64,000 bases of DNA from Mucor racemosus (lineage: Eukaryota; Mucoromycota; Mucoromycetes; Mucorales; Mucoraceae), in NCBI GenBank assembly GCA_027405735.1, contig JAPEHQ010000007.1, positions 1,947,001-2,011,000 on the forward strand. The letters run 5' to 3'. Positions within the stretch are counted from its first letter, which is position 1, and every line of letters begins with the position of its first letter. The notes under the pieces are model-generated. The model saw nothing but the letters and a program-made list of their open reading frames with translations, searched no databases and was not told the origin of the DNA. Of the stretch, positions 1-10,980 are shown in pieces. The translations under genes were made by a program, and so were the position numbers.

Positions 1-485
1 TATTTTTTGTTTTCATAATTGTTAGCATAATTAACTCTTGATTTGCAAAATCAGAAAAAAAAAATTAAAAAATGTCAAAATTGATGATCTGGACAAAAAT
101 AATTTTCTAAATCAATATTCCGCTTATAAGCTTTGTGAGTCTTAAAAATAAGAGATTTTATAATACTTGAGAACTTTTTGAAGAATTTACGATACTGTAT
201 CCACTTGATTTGAGCTTATTACTGTAAATCTTTATACATGTTAATATTATTATGTGATAGTTTATTTGATGATAGTATAGTATTGCTTTATAATTAATTG
301 CGCTAGAGATAACGCACATTGAGCTTTATTCTTACGTTTCCAATATCATAAACATAAACATGGTCATCACTGAAACCTATTACCACCTTTTTATCCTCTT
401 TGTCCCAAGCCAATTTATTCAATGCTTCACCAGAAAAAACTTACTTTTGACCTATAAAAATTGATTTATTAGTAAAATCAATTAT

Positions 486-875
486 TGAATTACACAAGAT
501 TTAGAATAAATATTGTAGCAAGAAAAAAAAATGTATAATTTAATAAAGAAACTGGTTAAATTAAATCACACACAAAAACTGAAGAGAATCTTTATTTAAT
601 ATTAATAATTTGTCCTTTTTATATACAAATTCTATATTACAATTTCATTCGTTAGATCAGTATTTATTTACATCAATAACATAGCATACATGAGGGGCAC
701 ATATTTCATGCAACCAAATGTGGTATCTCATATATCCCGTACAATCCGGATCATCCTTCAACGGAGAACAATTAGGAGTGCCATCCCACAGTAGTTAGCT
801 TACTTTCACAATAAGGATTACAATATAAAAGGTTCATCATCTTACAAATTACTATAATAACCTGTGGACGCAACA
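486..875 (-). mobile_element. Solo-LTR-like insertion, family E, copy 1
   Basis: This 390-bp block begins TGAATTACAC and ends CGCAACA on the plus strand, so in its own orientation it starts TGTTGCG and ends ATTCA. A perfect 5-bp duplication, attat, flanks it (481-485 and 876-880). It is homologous to 1609-2038 (same strand) and to 45961-46369 (opposite strand), each with its own duplication. TG...CA ends and a 5-bp duplication are typical of LTR retrotransposons. No gag or pol is adjacent, hence a solo LTR is inferred. Confidence 0.75.
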
Positions 876-1608
876 ATTATTAATAACAAGCTAATAAGTA
901 ACAATTATGGTGTACCTTTGATAGTTGGTAGTGATATACAAGGCATCATCTTGTTTTCCTCTTCTTAGCTATTGGCCACTAAATAGAAATAAATGGTTTT
1001 TAGAAACTAAATAGACTAGCATGAGCTTATTCATTCATTCAAATCAAGTCAATGCTACACATACTTTTATAGTCAGCAATTTTTCTGCAGATAGATATCG
1101 ACTTTAGACCAAGAAAGCATTGGTTATAACGTAGATAATGGAACAAAATGATTAAGTCCTGGACGCTTTTTTTGTTTGAGAAAGATATTATAACGTGCCC
1201 TAACATTAACAGCTAATAATTTATTTCCAAATAAACAATAGGCAAAATATGTACTTGTACCTGCTACTTGATTTCAGTTTATAAAAAAATATTAGTCTTT
1301 TGTTGTAGTTTTAAACGTAAATAAAAGAGCTCATGAGGAAAGAGTAGGAATGAAAAAATATTTTGTGTGTTACAAACAGGAATTTACAAAGGCATAAATA
1401 CTTCTAGTGTTACCAAACAGGTTATCGCCGTTCTTCCCATTTGGCCTCCGAAAGAACATGGGCAAAACTCTTTCAAACCCCAAATTTCAAATTGATATAT
1501 CTCGTTAATAAGGCAATTCTGTTGAATCAGAGTAACTCACATCTGTTTTGAACCATTAAAATTATCTTCGTTATTAATTATATTATGATTGATATACTTT
1601 AATAAATT

Positions 1609-2038
1609 TGAAATGCCAAAGATTTAGAATAAATATTATGGCAAGAAAAAATGTATAATTTAATAAAGGAACTTGTTAAATTAAATCACACACAAAAACT
1701 GAAGAGAATCTTTATTTAATATCAATAATTTGTCCTATTTATATACAAATTCTATATTACAATTATCTGTAAGATCAGCTTTGGATCGATTATATCTTTC
1801 TGACATTTCATTGTCAGGTCATTTATGTACATTAGTAACACAGCACATTTAAGTTCAGCTTATTTTATATAACTAAATCCAACAAGTGAATATGTCTCAC
1901 ATATCCAGCTTCCCGGATCTTGCTTTAGAAAATAAGAACAATCGAGAATGTTATCATAGATCAGTTAGCTGACTTCTTGAAAATAAGGATTACAAATCAA
2001 AAGGTTCATTATCTTACGATTAACCGGTGGATGCAACA
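1609..2038 (-). mobile_element. Solo-LTR-like insertion, family E, copy 2
   Basis: This 430-bp block, starting TGAAATGCC and ending ATGCAACA, is flanked by aaatt on both sides (1604-1608 and 2039-2043). The empty site can be read at about 45832-45850, where the related element arm runs straight through aataaattga. It is homologous to 486-875 and 45961-46369. Confidence 0.8.
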
Positions 2039-2170
2039 AAATTGACTAAAAAACCTTGATCTCATTGCTCTGGTCATCTGGGCTGCCTGATTTGCACAAA
2101 AAATTTTATTCTGCCCATCTGTGCAGATCATTAGGCCTATGGTGGGAAGCATCATAGTTCGGCCGTAGTG

Positions 2171-2689
2171 AAAAGAGAAAATCAACACACGTACTGATTT
2201 ATCGAAAGGTAAATCGTATAAAATTAATCAAATGAAAAAGTCCCGTTTTATTATGAGCTTCTAGAGGGGGTCTATATACTAATTGAATGAGTGTATTAAA
2301 TGTGAGTGATAATATAATTAGAATGAGCATTTGGATATTGTGTGGATATATTGGAATCATGCTTCTATGATTCAATAGTAGCATGATGATAGACGCATGG
2401 AATATGACCTTGCTTGGCTTGCATGTTGAACATCATGGTTTGACAGATGTTCTAAATTGGTAATTCGGTAATTCCTAATTCTGATAGATCACGTACTATA
2501 GAAAAGGATTCTCGAGGCTTTACATTATTTAGCGCAATTAAAACCCTGCTAAATTGCTCATTTCGACCAATGTAAAAGCAGCATTACAGTACAGCATAAA
2601 CCATAAACTAAACAAAATAGGCAATATCTGTTATCGTAGAAACATACATTTTTCTATTAGAAAAACCGTCTGGCATATCATAGAATTAT
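2171..2689. repeat. Unclassified spacer with dispersed-repeat segment
   Basis: This stretch lies between the end of copy I and the start of the next CACTA-like arm. About 200 bp around 2280-2510 is recognisably the reverse complement of 36700-36880 and is also related to 6640-6830 (shared tatatactaattga and catcatgct-type strings). There is no convincing coding potential, and the ends of the element were not determined. Confidence 0.4.
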
Positions 2690-3500
2690 TAAAAAAATTG
2701 CAAGAGCGAGCCCGCAGAGCAATGCCGTAATTGAGCATAGCAAGGTTGAACGGCTAAGCCTCTTATACTATGGTATATATCTAAGTTTTAGATAAAAATG
2801 CGTTTTTTCTTTAACTTTTCTTATAATTAACCATGTAGGGTCTGAAAATTCAGACTTTGTAGCGTACATTTTCGGGACTCATTTTATCCTTACCAACACT
2901 CATGATTTTGATCAAAAAAAAGAAAAATTAAATTTTGACACCAAAATCAACGTTTAAATATACTACATTGTGAGAGAAAATTGTAGCCATGACTAATACA
3001 CATTTTATAAAAGCATAATATTAAAAGTTAAGTAATAAAATTTAGCATTTTTGGCCCAAAAACGGTTTTTTGATTAAAGGATTTTCATGTAATATTTTGT
3101 AATAGAAAAGTTTATTATTTTTTGTTGAACAAATAGAGCGCTAAATTCTGCATATGTGTATATTTTTTGTTTTCATAATTGTTAGCATAATTAACTCTTG
3201 ATTTGCAAAATCAGAAAAAAAAAATTAAAAAATGTCAAAATTGATGATCTGGACAAAAATAATTTTCTAAATCAATATTCCGCTTATAAGCTTTGTGAGT
3301 CTTAAAAATAAGAGATTTTATAATACTTGAGAACTTTTTGAAGAATTTACGATACTGTATCCACTTGATTTGAGCTTATTACTGTAAATCTTTATACATG
3401 TTAATATTATTATGTGATAGTTTATTTGATGATAATATAGTCTTTATAATTATTGCGTCAGAGGTGATTTGCATTGAGATTTAGTCTTACCTCTCCAATA

Positions 3501-5137
3501 CAGTGAGTCGCAAAACCCTTTCAATGATTTGGAAATTTGAATGAAAATAACCATAACTTTCTCAGTTTCAATCGGAGATACACTAAATTTCTATTTTAAA
3601 TAATTCAAACGTTTTTAAATTATTTTCAAAAAGTCCGATCTAATTAATTAAAGTTCCGCAAAAACTATGCAAGTTTAAAAAAAGGTACATCATTGAAAGG
3701 GTTTTGCACGCATTATCAAAAAAAAATTGAAGCTTATTTAAATGCAGTCAATAATCAATACCGTAACCTTTTGCTTTAATACAAGCTTTTACACGATGAG
3801 GCATACTCGAAATAACTTTTTGATATTCCCCAACTGTTATGTTGTCATACCAAATATCTTGAGTTCTGTCTCAAATATCATTCATCCCTTTTGGGGATGT
3901 ATCGTATTCGTTTAGGCGGATTTTCAATAAACTCCACATATTTTCAATGGGATTAAGGTCTGGAAATTGCGCTGGCCATGACATTACTTCATGTTTCTTT
4001 GTTTTGAAGTCTTCTTTCATTAAATTAGAGGTGTGCTTAGAATCGTTGTCTTGTTGAAGGATAACCTAATTACGACGCAACTTCAATTTTTGACACATAT
4101 CGTCAATGGATTTTTCCAAATCATCATCAATAATAGTTCTGTATAGGTTGGAGTTCATATTACCTTCGACCTTGGACAACCAAACGACATCAGACCAAGA
4201 AATAGAGCTCCAAATCATGATTCGACCATCTCCATTTTTTCTTGTTTTTTGGTATGCTTAGGTTTTATCTCCTCGCTGTCTCTTTTCCAGCACCAAATTC
4301 GATCATCGGAGTTAAAACAATTAATTCTAGCCTCATCAGTAGATATAACACGCTTTCAGTCATCCAAAGTCCAATCAATTCTGTTTTTACATCAGCGGAG
4401 GCGATCCTTTGCATTTTCATCACTAATTTCTGGCTTTTTTATCTTAGGTAATGCGCCTAAACCATTATCCCGAAGAGCCCTAGTACATTATTCGCACTGC
4501 CATTAACGTGTACATTACGATGAAGCTCTTTTTTGGCTTGTACCGCATTATCCAAGCCACCTTTGGTGATTTTATGGACACAATATCTCATATCCGCAGT
4601 AGTCAGCTTAGATGGTCGGTCTCCTTTAAGTTTTTCTCGGTCAGGACAGGCCTTTTTTCCAATACGACATACTGTGGCTTGACTAACAGCTACATGACGA
4701 GCAATTTCCGATACGGTATGGCCTGAATTTAACAGAGAGATAACGTCATTACGTTTGGCATCCGATACAGTTTTTATCTTGATGATTTCGCTTGAAACTA
4801 CTAGTAAAAAAGGCAGGGTAAAAGTTGAAAAACATCTCATATATTTTCCGCATATTTCTCTGTTTTATAAGATATCCAGCGTTAATGTACAAGTTAGGGG
4901 TTACAAAATTGTAATTTTAAGCCTGTGCGTGCAAAACCCTTTCAATGATGTACCTTTTTTTAAACTTGCATAGTTTTTGCGGAACTTTAATTAATTAGAT
5001 CGGACTTTTTGAAAATAATTTAAAAACGTTTGAATTACTTAAAATAGAAATTTAGTGTATCTCCGATTGAAACTGAGAAAGTTATGGTTATTTTCATTCA
5101 AATTTCCAAATCATTGAAAGGGTTTTGCGACTCACTG
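3501..5137 (-). mobile_element. Tc1/mariner element with long TIRs, defective copy
   Basis: This 1637-bp element is flanked by the TA target dinucleotide (3499-3500 and 5138-5139). Its ends are CAGTGAGTCGCAAAACCC and the inverse, and the inverted repeats extend about 210 bp on each side, much longer than the 30-60 bp of classic Tc1. A CCCTTTCAATGAT motif occurs near both the outer and the inner edge of each TIR, facing in opposite directions. It carries a decayed transposase gene (3748-4840). Confidence 0.93.
3748..4840 (-). pseudogene. Tc1-type transposase, inactivated
   Basis: The frame aligns along its whole length with the intact transposase at 7720-8814. The helix-turn-helix N-terminal part is open for 127 codons. 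A missing base near 4485, beside a segment corresponding to VRRALRGNG in the intact copy, then shifts the frame. Downstream, a CAG codon has become TAG (region corresponding to RRNQVF) and a TGG has become TGA (region corresponding to DIWDRT). The C-terminal GYGIDY end is still readable. With a frameshift and at least two stops, the copy cannot make an active enzyme. Confidence 0.9.
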
Positions 5138-6137
5138 TATCATAAACGTCAATGTGCCATCACTGGAACCTAATTGCCGCCTTTTGTCCTCTTTGTCCCA
5201 AGCCAAGTTATTCAATGCCTTACCAGAACTAACTTACTGTAAGTACTTACGAGTTGTTCCTCGGTATTTGCATTCAAATTTCAAAAATTAAATTGGCTGG
5301 TTTTATCTACAGTAGTAGTATCAAACATATCATCAGCCCGCTTTATGATAATTGTCAATCTAAAATCAGAAACGTTTCATTATCATTGTCATAAGCTATG
5401 AAAAGTTTGATTTTTAATAATAGAGCAATTAAAAAAGAAACAAGATGATGCTAATAGCATATGGTGAGTATTTAACATCTAAATAAGTTCGATAATAAAG
5501 TATGCTTTTAAACGCTTTTAAAAACCCGGAGGCAAGCACAACATCTTGGCCCTATAATTTCCATCGATCAAAATGTTGCGATTTTCACTACACAATTAAT
5601 ACACCTTTTATCTATTTTGACCTCGATGTACATTGTTGTGTATCAGTTTTTTACCAGTTGTATTTTCGCTAATTCATTAATATTCCGTCATACTAAACGA
5701 TGATTTGTAGCATTGCCAAAAAAAAAGAATAAATGCTTCAAGGGTTTTCTGCATATCAAATTATACGATTTAGTAGCAATGATTGCCCTTAGAAGAACGA
5801 TTCAAATTAAAATAATTATATATTTAGGAACATTTATTTTTTCACTTCTAATTGTATAAATTATTATAGTTATAAGTTTATTTCCAACTTTAATTACCCC
5901 TACTTTCGAACCATCTCCTTACGTTCGAGAACCTTTCTCTAAGAGAAAGAACCATTAAGAGTCGCGGTGCAAGTTTTTTGCAACTTACACCTACTAAGTT
6001 ACTTGTTATTTAATATAATAGAGGTAGAAGATAAGTTGAATTGTTTCTCTTAACTATGCTTTTTGAAGAACCTATTGATGTTAATCAGAATAATTAGTAC
6101 TTTCATTTAAAAGTAAGCTTTGCTTTATTATATATTA

Positions 6138-6997
6138 TGTTGTATATTTTCAGGTTTGATAAATAATACTTAAAAAAGAATACAATCAAAAGAGAATGTG
6201 CAATAATAAATCAGTTCTTCAATTGTATAATAAAAACAAGATACTGTTTATTTAGATATAAAAGTATAGCCTTTTATATTAATTTGACATTAAGATCCTG
6301 AGATGTCATTTAAGCCACTATTAAAACATTAGATCTGTTTGATAGTAATCTATGGATTGAAATGGATCAATCATAATTTAACCGCACTTGCAGAGCTTGT
6401 GAGTTTCCTTGTTCAATGGTGCGCTAAATGCGCTTTAATGTTGATTTGATAGCCACTTGATTAATTAACTGCTGGGACTAAATAATATGGTGTTATAATT
6501 GAAGTTCAACCGTTCTTGGTAATTGCTGGATAAACTTAGTCCGCTAGCAGTTTCTTATATCTGATTAATTTTTCAGAATATGTTTATGTTAAATAAAACT
6601 AGAAATTTAATCAAGTAAAGAGATTTTGTTTATTAAAAGGAAATAAAGTGGGTTTATATACTAATTGAGTTGAGGAAAATGACGATGCGATAAGGATTAT
6701 AGGTGTTATTTAGTATATCAATGTGGCATGATGGTGAAGCATTATGCTTTAATACCATGCTGTAAAATCATGCTGGAACATCATGCTAGTAGAGTCGTGG
6801 TTCCGTTGATGTTTAATTCACTTGAATTTCGGTTCCTGGACTATTTTTTTACTTTTGTATTTGACATCCGGTTAAGAATAATACATCACCGATATCAAGA
6901 CTTTGCACTTCAATGCATGTCGTAGTCAATATATTGTAGTAAAATATTATTGATACTGTAGAAGTGAATAAAGTATGACACTTAGTGGCATACAACA
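6138..6997 (+). mobile_element. LTR-like block, family A, copy 1, with a 310-bp internal insertion
   Basis: It starts TGTTGTATATTTTC and ends GGCATACAACA, matching the 532-bp copy at 42230-42761. About 310 extra bases (roughly 6570-6890), absent from the other copies, lie between tatatctgat and cgatatcaag. Part of that insert (6640-6830) resembles 2262-2420. The flanks tatta and tacaa do not match, so the target duplication is lost or the block is a recombination product. Confidence 0.65.
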
Positions 6998-7472
6998 TAC
7001 AATTTAAATATAAAACGATATTGCTGTTAGTTGATTCTGAACTCTTGTATTACTATAATGCAACAAGTAAAACAATCAATGGTGTTAAAGCCAAACTACA
7101 TCTGATCCCAAAGTTCAAGACTACGAGGGTCTCTATAGTTCCTCTCCCTTGTTCTCTTTAAACAAATTGATGACTTTTGAAACAAAATCTAGGTAGTAGC
7201 CTGCATGTAAATATATATTGCGCCATTCCCTTACAGTTAATGAGAACGAGCACATACCAAACAAAGTTAATGTATCACATGACAATTTCACTCCATGTAT
7301 AAAGGTAGCTAAATAAATAGTTTTCCTAAGTAGACATATACTAAAAATATTGATATACCTATGTATATATACAGTATAGAACATTTTTCACCATACAAAA
7401 AGAAACTATCAATTTATAGTAATTTATACTTCGAATGAGTCTTTACAATAAATAGATACTGTATCACTACTA
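6998..7472. other. Intergenic, nothing recognised
   Basis: This is A+T-rich DNA between the LTR-like block and the Tc1 element. An 83-codon minus-strand frame (7133-7384) has no recognisable similarity and is probably chance. Confidence 0.5.
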
Positions 7473-9111
7473 CAGTGACTCGCAAAACCCTTTCAATGAT
7501 TTGGAAATCTGAATAAAAATAGCCATAACTTTCTCGGTTTTAATCGGAGATACATTAAATTTCAATTTTAAGTAGTTCAAACGTTTTCAAATTATTTGCA
7601 AAAAATTTGATCTAATTATTTAAAGTTCCGCAAAAACTATGCAAGTTTAAAAACGGGTACATCATTGAAAGGGTTTTGCACGCATTATCAAAAAAAAAAT
7701 GAAGTTTATTTAAATGCAGTCAGTAATCGATACCGTAACCTTTTGCTTTAATGCAAGCTTTTATACGATTAGGCATACTCGAAATAACGTTTTGACATTC
7801 CTCAACTGTTATTTTGTCATACCAAATCTGTTGAGTTCTGTCCCAAATATCATTCATCCCTTTTGGGGGTGTATCGTATTCGTTTAGGCGGATTTTCAAT
7901 AACCTCCACATATTTTCAATGGGATTAAGGTCTGGGGATTGTGCTGGCCATGGCATTACTTCATATTCTTTTGTTTTGAAGTGTTCTTTCATTAGATTGG
8001 AGGTGTGTTTAGAATCATTGTCTTGTTGAAGGAAAACCTGATTACGGCGCAATTTTAATTTTTGACACATGTCGTCAATGGATTTCTCCAAATCATCATC
8101 CACAATAGTTCTGTATAGTTCGGAGTTCATATTGCCTTCGATCTTGCACAACCAACCGACACCAGACCAAGAAATAGAACTCCAAATCATGATACGACCT
8201 CCACCATATTTTCTTGTTTTTTTCGTATGCTTTGGTTTCATCTCTTCGCTGTCTCTTTTCCAGCACCAAACTCGACCATCGGAGTTAAAACGGTTAATTT
8301 TGGTCTCATCGGTAAATATGACACGCTTCCAGTCCTCCAAAGTCCAATCAATCCTGTTCTTACACCAGCGGAGACGCTCCCTGGCATTAACATCACTTAT
8401 TTCTGGTTTTTTTACCTTAGGTAATGCGCCTAAACCATTGCCCCGAAGAGCCCTACGTACAGTATCCGCACTGATATCAACGTGCAAATTACGGAGAAGC
8501 TCTGCTTTGACTTGTACTGCGTTATCCAAGCCACCTTTGGTAATTTTGTGGACACAATACCTCTTATCTGCAGTAGTCAGCTTACATGGTCGGCCTCCTT
8601 TAGGCTTTTCTCGGTCAGGACAGACCTTTTTTCTAATACGGAATACTGTGGCTTGACTAACACCAACACGACGAGCAATTTCCGATACGGTATGACCCGA
8701 ACTTAACAAAGAGATAACGTCATTACGTTTGGCATCTGGTACAGTTTTCATCTTGATGTTTTTGCTTGAAACTACTAGTAAAAATTGTAGGGTAAAAGTT
8801 GAAAAACATCTCATATATTTCCCGCATATTTATCTGTTTTATAAGACATCCAGCGTTAATGTACAAGTTGTGGGTTACAAAATTGTAATTTTAAGCCTGT
8901 GCGTGCAAAACCCTTTCAATGATGTACCCGTTTTTAAACTTGCATAGTTTTTGCGGAACTTTAAATAATTAGATCAAATCTTTTGCAAATAATTTGAAAA
9001 CGTTTGAACTACTTAAAATAAAAATTTAATGTATCTCCGATTAAAACCGAGAAAGTTATGGCTATTTTTATTCAGATTTCCAAATCATTGAAAGGGTTTT
9101 GCGAGTCACTG
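7473..9111 (-). mobile_element. Tc1/mariner element with long TIRs, apparently intact copy
   Basis: This 1639-bp element is flanked by TA on both sides (7471-7472 and 9112-9113), with CAGTGACTCGCAAAACCC termini and about 210-bp inverted repeats. It has the same family and layout as 3501-5137, but the transposase frame is open, so it may be autonomous. Confidence 0.93.
7720..8814 (-). CDS. Tc1-type DD34E transposase
   Basis: This intronless 364-residue frame fills the element between its two TIRs. A helix-turn-helix region is visible at about residues 22-75 (SGHTVSEIARRVGVSQATV), followed by a second helical DNA-binding part containing TTADKRYCVHKI. The catalytic triad is readable: Asp in FTDETK, Asp in QQDNDSKHTS, and Glu in SPDLNPIENMW, with exactly 34 residues between the last two (DD34E). 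This is the signature of Tc1 cut-and-paste enzymes, which bind the TIRs and insert at TA. The Met at residue 22 (position 8751) is a plausible real start, because the first 21 residues overlap TIR-proximal DNA and look non-domain. No stop or frameshift was seen, unlike the sister copy. Activity is inferred, not shown. Confidence 0.93.
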   Translation of the reverse strand: MRCFSTFTLQFLLVVSSKNIKMKTVPDAKRNDVISLLSSGHTVSEIARRVGVSQATVFRIRKKVCPDREKPKGGRPCKLTTADKRYCVHKITKGGLDNAVQVKAELLRNLHVDISADTVRRALRGNGLGALPKVKKPEISDVNARERLRWCKNRIDWTLEDWKRVIFTDETKINRFNSDGRVWCWKRDSEEMKPKHTKKTRKYGGGRIMIWSSISWSGVGWLCKIEGNMNSELYRTIVDDDLEKSIDDMCQKLKLRRNQVFLQQDNDSKHTSNLMKEHFKTKEYEVMPWPAQSPDLNPIENMWRLLKIRLNEYDTPPKGMNDIWDRTQQIWYDKITVEECQNVISSMPNRIKACIKAKGYGIDY

Positions 9112-9180
9112 TATATGACAATCTTGAATTGGTATCAAATCAAAACTGAAAGATCAAGACTTAAGAATTTATCTTCAGGT

Positions 9181-9650
9181 TGTGGAATATGTACATATTT
9201 ATCCACTATATTGGTCTCCATTTTATCTGATTCTCAATTAAAGTACAGCTGGCATGAGTAGACATTATATTATTAAATGATATATATGCTGATTCATAAT
9301 AATATAAACTTTCTACCGAGCTTCGACCCTAACAGCTTATAACTAAAGGCCAATCAACATAATTTGGATCCAATCACACCATTATAATCAAGGGCCCATG
9401 AATTCTATGAATACACGGATTGGCTACTATCAAGACTTATATCTGACAACGGGTATTATTGGCTATTATTATGTATGGATCTAGGAATGTTAACCTAATC
9501 TCTCTAATGAAAACTATATAAAGAGGACATTTATTTATTACAAAATCCCTCAAGTAGAATTTAACTTGATAACAAAAGCCTTAAGTTATCTAGTCGAGTT
9601 CCTATTGTTTTTTATACTTTTTTTCCGTGAATATCCTCATTTATTCCACA
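9181..9650 (+). mobile_element. Solo-LTR-like block, family C, copy 1
   Basis: It starts TGTGGAATATG and ends TTATTCCACA and is homologous to 26762-27193 (shared features: TATA-like ctatataaagag, aagccttaagttatctagtc, and an actttttttccgtgaatat tail). The flanks caggt and caaat agree at only three of five positions, so the duplication is decayed or absent. Confidence 0.6.
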
Positions 9651-9739
9651 CAAATAATCATCAAAAATGATATCCCACAAATCCAGGGTTAAGATCAGGT
9701 AGACACTATTAAACATATTATATGCATTAGTTGCATTAT

Positions 9740-10910
9740 AATACTTGTTCCTAAATTTATTTTATATCTCATGAAAAACTCAAAGACAGATAAAATTCAC
9801 TGCTGTTTCCTTAAAATCTGGTCTCACTTTTCATCCCTGCTCTACTTTTTTTTTTCACTAAATAACATCAGGAAAAATTATATGACAATATACCTGAGAT
9901 GTTTACCTCTAATATAAAAATAAGTATCCGAAAATATCTTGTTTTTTGTTGTTGGTATAAAGTTTTCAGTGCTAATGTTTCAGATTTTTACAGGTATTTC
10001 ACTGGTAAAATTGAAAACTTTGAACCTTCATAACTTTGGAACAAATTAAGCTATACGAACATTTTTCAATAACAAAACTCACTTGTTTTTAAGCACTCTA
10101 CAACATATTTTTGTATAAAAAGTTTTTGAGCATTTTTATTTTTTTTCATTTTTTTTGACATTTTTGTAGTAGAATTTAAAATATTTGTTGAATTGAGCGG
10201 TATTTTTTTGACATGCATGTCATTGATATCGTTGAGCTCTCTCGGATCCAATTTAGTTTTTTTTAAAATATTGATTTTTCGTAGAAATATCCTCAAAAAT
10301 GTGTCCAAAGAGATTCCTTTGTTTCTACCTCCCAATTTCCCCTTGTATACCCTCATCCCAAACTCTGAATTTGAAAAAAAATTAACAAAAATCTTGTTTT
10401 CTCTACGAAAAATGCAGTTAAAATGCTCAACAATGGCTTGATCGATAGATAATTTTGCTGTGCCTCATTTTAATTATTTATATTTAAAATGTGCTTATAA
10501 AAAGTGATGTATATATTCAAAAAACCTCTAAATTTTCGATTGCATTTTACGCAAAACTTAATGTGAAACATTTGTTTACATTTTATTTAGACGGATGCAG
10601 AATTTAAAGCTGCACAAAAAACATTTAAAATGCTAGCTCAACTTACTTTGAATTTAATAAGCTATTAAACAATTTTGTTTTTTACATCATTTTTGATTTT
10701 TTTTTTCAAATCAAATTTGGGATCCCGTTAGCATAGGTTTAAGCTCTAATGTGAACTACTACTTGATTATACAGTATATCTTGATGAAAAATCAATATTT
10801 TTCGCTGAAACAAAAACGACAGAATAGCCTTCAGCTAGATCTATTCTGCTGATACAAAAACTCAAAATCTTGATTCTAGAGTCCAAATTTTACAGTCGAT
10901 TTTAGTTCAA
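9740..10910 (+). repeat. Dispersed repeat Z, copy 1
   Basis: The block is homologous in inverse orientation to about 27790-28990 and 46500-47700, and more distantly to 23630-24560 (same orientation). On its minus strand it holds a 96-codon frame (10066-10356) starting MRVYKGK with RNKGISLDTFLRI and RKINILKK; a closely similar reading occurs in the other two copies. Whether this is a decayed protein or simply conserved repeat DNA cannot be decided here. No terminal repeats were identified. Confidence 0.6.
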
Positions 10911-10980
10911 TTTCAGGTTAACACATTAATAATTTGGTATTGACCTTTTTATTTCTTTATTATAAAATGAATGTTTATTA

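Larger units (their letters stand above)
1..2170 (+). mobile_element. CACTA-like element, copy I (right part, cut by window edge)
   Basis: The sequence matches the right arm of the element at 42192-46383 in the same orientation. It ends at GGCCGTAGTG (2161-2170), the reverse complement of the CACTACGGCC terminus seen on other copies. A stretch of about 1.1 kb present at 43880-45030 is missing around position 440. Two LTR-like insertions (486-875 and 1609-2038) lie inside it. No transposase reading frame is visible, so this looks non-autonomous. The left end is outside the window. Confidence 0.7.
2690..6137 (+). mobile_element. CACTA-like element, copy II (truncated, split by Tc1)
   Basis: Positions 2690-3498 match 42965-43780, and 5140-6137 match the continuation (43787 onward, and 59709-60540). 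Between these the Tc1 element 3501-5137 has landed at a TA inside ccaaTAtcataaac; the uninterrupted sequence is readable at 59709-59722. The left end is truncated, and the right end is broken by the LTR-like block starting at 6138. Positions 3161-3435 are nearly identical to 1-275. No coding capacity was recognised. Confidence 0.65.

Noticed and set aside
8069..8656. 195-codon plus-strand frame
   Set aside because: It is antisense to the Tc1 transposase and is a mirror of its sequence.
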